This document shows, in pieces, positions 57,292 to 64,000 of a stretch of 64,000 nt of DNA; positions within the stretch are counted from its first letter, which is position 1, and the number at the start of each line of letters is the position of its first letter. The position numbers and the translations under genes were made by a program. Below the pieces are notes generated by a model. It was not told the origin of the DNA. It did no database searches and saw nothing but the letters and a program-made list of their open reading frames with translations. This stretch comes from Bemisia tabaci (taxonomy: Eukaryota > Arthropoda > Insecta > Hemiptera > Aleyrodidae): positions 27,590,382 to 27,654,381 of the forward strand of contig NC_092799.1 of assembly GCF_918797505.1 (NCBI RefSeq). Direction: 5' to 3'.

Positions 57292-58725
57292 TCAGGATTC
57301 GCCGACGTTGTCGGCTTGGTGGTTTAAACATTGAAAGGTCGCCGGAGTTGGCGATGATGCGCTATATATCCAATTAGACGATGTCTGCGTTCTGTAAAAA
57401 ATAGGATTTTTAAAGCTTGGCATAACCTTTTTGTCGCAAAAATTATTTACTTCCCTGGACAAGCTATTATAAAGAGCGTGTAGACACGAATTTTTTTCAA
57501 ACTTTCTTATTGCTACGGTAGGGGGACATATAGTGATTACTTTTTTTGTGAATTCTGCATTGTAACATATCATCGAACTCTAATGGGATATAAACAAGTC
57601 TGTTTTGACTGATCGCTGGGTATTTGTGAGGGGGCTCAATATATACATAGAACGAACTGTTTTTATTTGCTGGGATAGGGATGGGCACAAGTTTGTACAA
57701 ATCGAAAAAAAGATCTGTTATTCTAAGTGGGATTTCAATTATAATTTGAAGCCTCGATCTCTCAATCGATGCACGAGTTGTTAATAGTGAATAATACTTG
57801 TGTATAAATACATTCATTACCGGGAAAATCATTTGATATTTTGCAGGTAAAATATGTTGAACTGATTTTAGAGTATTCATAAATTTCGTCCGGGAAAAGA
57901 AAAATTCTGGTAGTTGCTTCGCAGCGATCAGCTGCAAAGCCGTTATCAATTCCGACAAAGAATCTTTCAAAAAGAACATTTGAAATTTAATGCGCCTGAA
58001 AAAATTTATATTATTTACGAGTTTTTTGTCAAATTCCTTAATCTCAATAACATTGTTGGAAATTTCCCTGTATTCCTGTGAAATGTTAATTGTCGTATTT
58101 TGTATATTATCAATAATAATTGCCGTTTCATTCTCGAAATTATGCATGGACTGAACAATAGAGATTTGTTCCTGCAAGTTATGTCTGAGCCCTTCCTCGC
58201 CTCTTTGCAAAGTTTCTGTCTTTTTATTTAGTTTTTCGAACATCTCTTGGGTGGCAGTGCCAAATAAAAACTTAAGAGTAGTTCCCACAATTGCAAGCGG
58301 TGGAATAGACCTTTTCTGGGGATTATGGTAGTTCCAAATTTTATTCATTTCGGAGTAATCAATTTGCATCAGGTTCAGTTGATATTGTAGTTCTGCTGCC
58401 TCTTCGCTGGTGAGTTTTGCCAAAGAGCTGGGAGTTTCTTTTCCGCCACGGAGAGTGGGAAGCTTGTCGACATTTTGTCCTATCACTGTGAAAGCCTTTT
58501 GGTACGGTCCCAGAAGAATGTCCATGCCTTAGAAGCCATTTATTCCCTGCTATGAGGATTGAGGAGTCCTGGAGAAATAGCATCCCTGTTGAACCTTCCA
58601 GGTTGCTGACATATTGCGAGCCGATGTGCCGGGTGGTGAAGAGGATACCGCAGGCGGAAAGAAATGTAGATCTGTTGGACAAATTCAGGCAGCGTCAGAT
58701 TTATTATATTGACCCATAATTCCAC
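57292..58725 (-). pseudogene. env: Errantivirus-type envelope gene, frameshifted
   Basis: The main frame is 342 codons (58525-57497). It contains a basic KR pair followed by a hydrophobic stretch with LKFLFG, the layout of the cleavage site and fusion segment of insect errantivirus/baculovirus F-type envelope proteins. A long heptad-rich helix follows. Sequence of the amino-terminal region continues in a different frame at 58682-58526 (LQDSSILIAGNKWLL). A cysteine-containing carboxy-terminal region continues in another frame at 57540-57292. The gene is therefore broken in at least two places and has no single frame from signal peptide to membrane anchor. Known role of the family: membrane fusion glycoprotein of insect endogenous retroviruses. 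This copy is a fossil. Confidence 0.75.
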
Positions 58726-59006
58726 TAAGGAAAGCTAAGTGCCAGAAAATCAATTAAATAGCTAAGAAGGAATGATATCAATGGGGAAATTATATAGAAA
58801 ATTATTCCTGTTTTCCTTGCTGACTGTTGAAAAGTAATGAAAGAGTAGCTAAATCCAGTGAATAGCTTTTCCAAAATTTTAGTTTCCGCAAGGGTAACTA
58901 TCATTTTAAATTCAATATCTTCAAGTGAATCTTGATTCAAAAGGAAATGCAAGAAGAATAGTAATTTAAAAGGTGACATCATGACCGGCTTTTGAAGGCA
59001 AGCCAT
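58725..59006 (-). CDS. 93-codon hydrophobic frame before env, unrecognised
   Basis: The frame is rich in Phe, Leu and Ile (LLFFLHFLL near the start; SPLISFLLSYLIDFLALSF at the end), so it would be membrane-associated if made. It lies where the end of pol or the start of env would be. It could be a decayed retroelement sequence or chance in AT-rich DNA. Confidence 0.2.
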   Translation of the reverse strand: MACLQKPVMMSPFKLLFFLHFLLNQDSLEDIEFKMIVTLAETKILEKLFTGFSYSFITFQQSARKTGIIFYIISPLISFLLSYLIDFLALSFP

Positions 59007-59358
59007 GTGGCCATACTACTAACGCGTCTGGTAGTATTTCCTAGCTTTTACTGTATTGCCATTGTTAGATGTATATCTTCGGTGCTATGATCAATTTAAA
59101 CCTAAAAAAGCATTCAGCAGAATTTAGAGCTCTGATGAATACGCTGAGAATATACTTTTACATGATAGTAAGACCTTTTTTCTTTACGAAGAAGAGTGAA
59201 GATACAGGGGATAAAGAGGGCGAAATAGGTGGAGATAAATAATTATTAATTTTTTCGGGTATGTCTGATTCCATAAGCTTGCCTTCACTAATTGACTGCT
59301 CGGGAGGAGGAGGGGGAGAGGACGGATGGTCTATTAAGTTTGCATCATTGCTGTTCTG

Positions 59359-59520
59359 CTAACTGTCGCTTTCAGCTAACATCTCACTTTCGTTCTCCTT
59401 GTGCTGATTATCACTTTCGGCGGTAATTACCGTATTTTTTGTCTCGGATGATTCGTTGTTTTTTAAGCTAATTCCGTCACTTTCCTCCTCGGCCTCCGTG
59501 CTCGTCGCATGTGAGAAGAG
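59359..59520 (-). pseudogene. Acidic gag-tail-like fragment
   Basis: A 53-residue frame, STEAEEESDGISLKNNESSE then ITAESDNQHKENESEMLAES, ends in a stop at 59361-59359. It is very acidic, lies on the same strand as gag and follows the 191-bp repeats. It is probably the carboxy-terminal part of the gag frame, displaced by the repeat expansion. Confidence 0.4.
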
Positions 59521-60110
59521 TAAACCAAGAATTTTCCGAGTTGTTCACTTGTGCAGTGAATAGCAGCCGTCAGCATCACATTGTCCATTCTTGGTGTTAA
59601 AAACAGAGTGCTCCGAACTCCAACTCATGAAAATGGGTACGAGCCCAACTTAAAAACATGCAATCATCTTCAAAATTACATGAGATGACGCTTCAGGTGT
59701 TGTGTGAAGAGTAAACCAAGAATTTTCTAAGTTTTTCATTTGTGCAGCGAATAGCAGCCGTCAGCATCACATTGTCCATTCTGCGAGTTTAAATGAAAGA
59801 AGTCCGTACTTTATCTCATAGTATTGGGTACGAGCCCAACATAAAACTATGCAATCATCTTCAAACTTGCATGAGATGACGCTCCAGGTGTTGTGAGAAG
59901 AGTAAACCAAGAATTTTCTAGGTTTTTCCCTTGTGCAGCGAATAACAGCGGTCGGCATCATGTTGACCATTCTGCGAGTTTAAATGAAAGAAGTCCGTAC
60001 TTCATCTCATAGAATTGGGTACGAGGCCAACATAAAACCATGCAATCATCTTCAAACTTGCATGAGATGACGCTCCAGGTGTTGTGAGAAGAGTAAACCA
60101 AGAATTTTCT
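59511..60110. repeat. 191-bp tandem repeat within the gag region
   Basis: The motif gaagagtaaaccaag begins at 59515, 59706, 59897 and 60088, an even 191-bp period with three full units and one partial. The two right units are most alike and the left one is more diverged. The start of the unit encodes the gag-side sequence FLVYSSHNTWSVISCKF on minus, so the expansion began inside or at the end of gag. Confidence 0.95.
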
Positions 60111-60452
60111 AAGTAAGAACCTTAATTTATCATGGAATGGGTCGTTGATTTTTTCATACCGCTTAATAAAAATTTCTTTAAGAGTTTTATACGATTCGTT
60201 GCTTATTAGGCTGGGATGCTTCTCAACGTAATTTTCAGGTTCTTTTCTCAATTTTGCTTTACATAGAAAGAATGCCTCCTCATCTTTCCACTTAGCAACT
60301 TTAACAATTTCATCAAATCTATTCGTAAAAACTACTATGTCTTGCTTCTCAGTTTTATATAAAGTAAGTTTCTCCAGTAAGAGCTTAACAATTTTCTTTG
60401 AATTGCTGTCTGTTTCAGAAGCTGACTGGTCGGCTGAATCGTCGTGGGACAT
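59958..60452 (-). pseudogene. gag: Gag of an errantivirus/Gypsy-like element, carboxy-terminally altered
   Basis: The 164-codon frame starts MSHDDSADQSASETDSNSKK. It contains a retrotransposon-gag-like helical region: FTNRFDEIVKVAKW, AFFLCKAKLRKEPENYV, YKTLKEIFIKRYEKINDPFH. From about residue 115 it runs into the 191-bp repeat and ends there. There is no CCHC zinc knuckle, which fits errantiviral gags. It lies between an LTR and env on the same strand, in retroviral order, but no protease, RT, RNase H or integrase lies between gag and env. Confidence 0.65.
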
Positions 60453-60539
60453 TTTTAAAGAGTTTTGTTAGCAACTAATTTCTAATAAAATTCGTTTGAA
60501 AACAAAAAAATACTTTTTAAAATTTTCCCAAATTAACGT

Positions 60540-60818
60540 TTAAGAGAAGCGTTCAGCCGCGTCTTCTGACCAAAAATCGAAAAAATACTCAAGGAACTCT
60601 ATGATTCTATCGATTTTCTTGTCGATTGTAGCATCGAAATAAAACTCTTTAGCAAGTTCTACTATTTTTACTTCCAGGCTTGAACTGTAACTATTTTGAA
60701 GAATTAAGGATTCGAATTGATAGGTGGCTTCATTGGGGATAATCCGCCTATACTTTATATCTGAACGGAGGTATACAATTTTCTCTACGAGAGAAAATCT
60801 TTCCATAAAAACATTCAT
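60540..60818 (-). CDS. 92-codon frame between LTR and gag, unrecognised
   Basis: The frame starts MNVFMERFSLVEKIVYLRSD and ends KKIDRIIEFLEYFFDFWSED. It is helical and acidic at the end. Its position just after the LTR and before the gag-like frame suggests an upstream part of gag, or a small leader protein of the element. Chance cannot be excluded. Confidence 0.3.
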   Translation of the reverse strand: MNVFMERFSLVEKIVYLRSDIKYRRIIPNEATYQFESLILQNSYSSSLEVKIVELAKEFYFDATIDKKIDRIIEFLEYFFDFWSEDAAERFS

Positions 60819-61028
60819 TACAAAAGAAACATGTACATTTAGAGCAAAAACACATAAACAGGAAAAGAAAATTAAATGATTTCTGACACTTCAAGTTGAC
60901 CTGTTCAATTTTCTGGGTCGGTTTCTTTGGGCTGGACTTATATCTCCTGGGTGTATTTCGATCTCCTGAGCTGGATGCGCTGGACAGGGTCCGCTGGAAG
61001 GGTCCGAATTCGGAAAGCTGCCACCAGT

Positions 61029-61410
61029 TGTTGTGTCCCGTGGGGACGGGGGAGTGGTAGCTTGAGAAACTCGGAGTTTGCGTATAAACGTATGTTTATT
61101 AAGGCAAACGGAGACGTAGCGGACCGGGAGTTCGCGGCGGCCAGGCGATGGATCAGGACGCACAAAACCAAAAAGACCAATCGACCCCGAGCCCCCTAGA
61201 TCGGGTGCATATATACCCATCATCGAACTTGGGCTAGAAAGTCCAAGTCCGAGAATAGCACCCTGCCGGCAATCTCGGAGCAGGCGACCTAGGGCTGCCC
61301 CCGGCCTAGGTGCCAGCAGAGTCGCACTGTGTGTGACACGAGCCGAGCAGTTGTTTGTATGAAGCTTTTACGGGACTTTAGTCTTGACGGTTGCACTTAG
61401 TGTTGAGACA
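61029..61410 (-). mobile_element. Putative 382-bp LTR of the gag/env element
   Basis: On the minus strand it begins TGTCTCAACACTAAG and ends GGGACACAACA. Inside are a TATA box (tatatatgc, about 61206-61213) and, about 120 bp further on, a poly(A) signal AATAAA (61089-61094 region), in the order expected of U3-R-U5. Directly after it comes actggtggcagc (61028-61017), a primer-binding-site-like sequence of the TGGTGGCAGC type. No second LTR is in the window. The outer boundary at 61410 rests on the TGT...ACA ends only. Confidence 0.6.
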
Positions 61411-62657
61411 AAGGGTGTCGATCATCTAGAGCCTGTTTTTTCTTTTCAATCTCGGCTGCTACGTCTCTTCTGATGGCTGGTGGTGCTACTCCATCAATGG
61501 GTTGACTTTGTCGATGGGAGTTGATTTCAGGCAGCCGGATAGGTATGATACGCGTGGCTTCATTAACTGCTCCATCCACATGCTTTGCATGGCTTGAATT
61601 TCTCCGAACAGGCGCAGTATATTCTGCAGCAGAGATGCTAAGTGGAAGGCCTGTCTTACGCAGAACGTGTGGCTCGGCTCGGCTCCCCAGTTTGTTCCCG
61701 TTAGCTTCCTCAATATATTATTTCTGGCACATTTTTTCATTCTTGGTGTCATGACAGAGATGTTTAAATGTGAGAGTTCTCTCCAGTTCCATCCGAGGTA
61801 TTTTGGGGTGCTACAGGGTTCAAGTTCTTGGCCTTGTCAGGTAACCTTCAGTTTCGTCCTTTTGGCTTGTCTGTTTCTAAGGCGGAATGCACACACTTGA
61901 GATTTACTCGGGTCAGGGGTAAAGTTGTTATCGTCACAGTAGATTGCAAGTTCACTCAAGGCTTTCGTGAATTTCTCTTCCACCTCCTCAAAGGTCTTAC
62001 CTTGTGCAACGACCGTTGTATTGTCGGCGTAGATAAATATTCTTGTTTGAGGATTAGCTGGCTGATCTTTCGTGTAAATGTTGAACAGTATTGGGGCTAG
62101 GACGCTTCTTTGGGCGAGTCCATTTTTCTGTCTCCCCCAACGGCTGTTTTTGCTCCACATCGTGACGAAAAAGCGCCTATATTGTAGCCAACATGTGATG
62201 AACCTATTTAGTGTGTGGTCTCTTGTAAATTACCTTATCTAGCTTTCATCATTTTTCATATATTACGGTCAGGTCTGAACTTTGATTTTTTTTATAGAAG
62301 CGTTACACGTTTTTTTATATAAAATGATCATTTAGATAACAGATATGTTTTTTTTTTATACTTTTTTTAGAAAAACAAAAATTTGTTCCACTACTAAGGT
62401 AGCGTTTTTGGTCCAGAGTGTTTTATCAATTCACCTCGAATATCGTCAACTTCTGCTGTTTTGTTGTCCTTCATTTCCATTGCAGCATCTTCCAATTTTT
62501 GCATCGTGAAAGGGAGGGGCAAGAAATTTTTTTCGCTGATTCTCTCTCTGATAATTCTTTTTATACGGATTTTTTTTTTTTTTTTTGTTTTCTCGTTCAG
62601 TAAGAGTTTGTTGATATACAGTTGTCCCGATTGTAGCATTTTAAAGATATAAGCCAT
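61397..62657 (-). pseudogene. Non-LTR retrotransposon reverse-transcriptase remnant
   Basis: From 62600 to 62400 (minus) it reads FTMQKLEDAAMEMKDNKTAE and IRGELIKHSGPKTL, the start of a LINE RT. From 62160 it reads RWGRQKNGLAQRSVLAPILF, IYADNTTVVAQ and a following helix, to about 61837. Then come RNNILRKLTGTNWGAE and, in another frame, PPAIRRDVAAEIEKKKQALD. The catalytic YADD is YADN here, so the enzyme is dead. The middle of the RT between 62394 and 62160 is replaced by about 230 bp of AT-rich DNA. It ends where the putative LTR begins, so the LTR element probably landed in this LINE. Confidence 0.8.
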
Positions 62658-62782
62658 ATGTGGGAATCTACAACTTTTTAATTAGAAAATGTAGTACAAC
62701 TGAACGTAAGCATATTTAACAATTTGTTAATCACTTAACTACTTAGTCAATAGTAAGAGAAAACACATGCGAACGCTAAGCG

Positions 62783-64000
62783 TCAATGGTCAAAAGACAT
62801 AATCGATTCGCTATGATCGGTGTGTGAACAATGTTGCAAGTCGATCGTAACATATGAACGGATCGATGTCTCCACTTCCTCGGAACGTAGCACACGAACG
62901 ATGCGACTCGGGTATTTCTTCGCCAATTTTCTCAGATCGGTCACGTTTGTGAAGTGGAAAGTTCTGTCAGCTCGGAGTAGATTTTCCTCCAAAAGTTTTA
63001 CGGACAAGATGTCCACGAGTTCCGTCGCAACGTTCGTTGTCAGCGTTAAAACGAAATCGATGCGTCGCTCAGGGAAAGGATTATCGTTGAGGCTCCGTGC
63101 GTCTTCAGCGCTTAAAATACCGTCGCAGTGGTATATCACAATAATGCGTGGCGGTGAGAAAAGATAAACGATACTTTTCAGCTCTTCTTTGCAAGAGAGG
63201 AGAGTCTGACGGGAGCCGAGAATTTCTACGTACATTATGGGTGAAAAATAATCGCGATGAGTATGACTACCCCACAGTGTTTGCAAATGGTGGAATGGTC
63301 TACCAGAGTTGATCCACCAAGTTGTGTTTAAATGCAGCGTTCCGAGATTCAAACCTAATTCGTAAACTAGAATAAGAAAATCGAGCAGGAACAAAGCATA
63401 ATCGTCGCTTTTTGAGGAGTCAAATTCGGGTGTGCAGGGTTCGAAAGCTAGAGATAAATTTTCAATATGTGTTGCTCTTGGTATTGCAGGAAAAACGTCG
63501 ATCATGTTGTCTAAAATCAAACTGCTTGTGCGCATGTATATACTTTTATAAGGTATCTTAATATTCTGAAGGAGTATTAGGTTGAAACTCCTCGGTCCTG
63601 AGGCTTGACCAATGGTAGTTCTCGGTATTCGCATCAACAACGACAATAGCGAAACGTCACTGATCAGATATTTTAAAATAATCGTTTCAGCATTGCTGTT
63701 GCGAATGATTGAGAATAAATTGTTTTCGTCTTCCACATTCGCAGTTGTCAAGTTTTCGGACAAAGGTTTGTCCATGCATATTTTTAAACATGTCAGCGGT
63801 TCCGACGCGTATTTTACAACTTTCATTTTATCTAAAGCTGCCAGTAAAAACTCGCTAATATTACCTGATGAATAAGCTACCGTCCTCGGCGGCCTGGGAA
63901 ATCTGGGCTGCATTTCTCGGTAAACAGAAGTATCCCAGCGCTTTGAACATTGAAACTCCAACACTTTTCGATGAATTGAAACCTTTCTTGGAGCGATTAC
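62783..64000 (-). CDS. Long open frame of unknown function, cut by the right edge
   Basis: The frame is open from the window edge to a stop at 62785-62783, about 405 codons, with no ATG in its first dozen codons, so its start lies outside. It reads as a globular protein with alternating hydrophobic segments (LLALDKMKVVKYA, TIILKYLISDVSLLSLLMRI, DYALFLLDFLILVYELGLNL, IVYLFSPPRIIVIYHCDGI). The regular Leu/Ile spacing is loosely like leucine-rich or F-box-associated repeats, but I recognise no domain. No frameshift or stop occurs over 1.2 kb, so it may be a live single-exon gene or a last exon. A 115-codon antisense frame (62820-63167) is a shadow. Confidence 0.55.
   Translation of the reverse strand, partial: VIAPRKVSIHRKVLEFQCSKRWDTSVYREMQPRFPRPPRTVAYSSGNISEFLLAALDKMKVVKYASEPLTCLKICMDKPLSENLTTANVEDENNLFSIIRNSNAETIILKYLISDVSLLSLLMRIPRTTIGQASGPRSFNLILLQNIKIPYKSIYMRTSSLILDNMIDVFPAIPRATHIENLSLAFEPCTPEFDSSKSDDYALFLLDFLILVYELGLNLGTLHLNTTWWINSGRPFHHLQTLWGSHTHRDYFSPIMYVEILGSRQTLLSCKEELKSIVYLFSPPRIIVIYHCDGILSAEDARSLNDNPFPERRIDFVLTLTTNVATELVDILSVKLLEENLLRADRTFHFTNVTDLRKLAKKYPSRIVRVLRSEEVETSIRSYVTIDLQHCSHTDHSESIMSFDH

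Noticed and set aside
61029..61410. Matching 3-prime LTR near 56.5-57.3 kb
   Set aside because: I looked for the tgttgtgtcccg end, the aataaa region and the tatata region at the left side of env and found no counterpart.

Overview
The window looks like a gene-poor, transposon-rich stretch of an insect nuclear genome. The reasons are an errantivirus-type gag/env element, Jockey-like LINE fragments, a Gypsy integrase, hAT- and MITE-like DNA elements, splice-site-like exon borders and long homopolymer runs. A hemipteran is my guess, but nothing here fixes the species. There is no bacterial gene organisation. I found no tRNA or rRNA gene and no CRISPR array. Only one long open frame, at the right edge, looks like a possibly intact host gene.

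Layout. (1) 1-29.5 kb is a dense mosaic of shuffled, tandemly duplicated modules. Several modules read as decayed exons. Two of them, repeated many times, look like neighbouring pieces of the PIWI domain of an Argonaute protein: one carries the frame NYKPGITFLVV after ELTAIR and ACKEM, and the other carries LEAIL...GKPAFYR. All PIWI copies share the same 11-nt frame-breaking insert, so an already broken gene was amplified. Other modules carry a 56-codon ORF, C-tracts, foldback hairpins, NRF-1-like palindromes and a box-B-like motif. (2) 29.5-32.8 kb is mostly non-coding, with a roughly 480-bp repeat that carries a proline-rich exon-like frame. (3) 32.7-41.6 kb is a higher-order satellite built from three modules: a 27-bp AT minisatellite, a 290-bp block and a 430-bp block. 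It is bracketed by two 380-bp MITEs in opposite orientation.

(4) 42-45 kb holds a 901-bp tandem duplication and a 55-bp minisatellite. (5) 46-51.9 kb is a nest of transposons: a Gypsy integrase split by a 441-bp hAT-type element, a Jockey-like LINE split by a 2,059-bp inverted-repeat element, and a 1,042-bp inverted-repeat element. (6) 53.1-56.5 kb is a 3.3-kb inverted repeat with arms of about 0.85 kb. (7) 57.3-61.4 kb, minus strand, is a decayed errantivirus-like endogenous element: one LTR, gag, a 191-bp tandem expansion, no pol, and a frameshifted env. It abuts a LINE reverse-transcriptase remnant (61.4-62.7 kb). (8) 62.8-64 kb, minus strand, is a 393-codon-plus open frame of unknown function that runs off the right edge.

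No pathway joins these genes. What unites the window is repeated local duplication and nested insertion. The most interesting thread is that fragments of an RNA-silencing effector (Argonaute) have become the building blocks of a large repeat array. A locus of this kind could feed small-RNA production, but that is inference.
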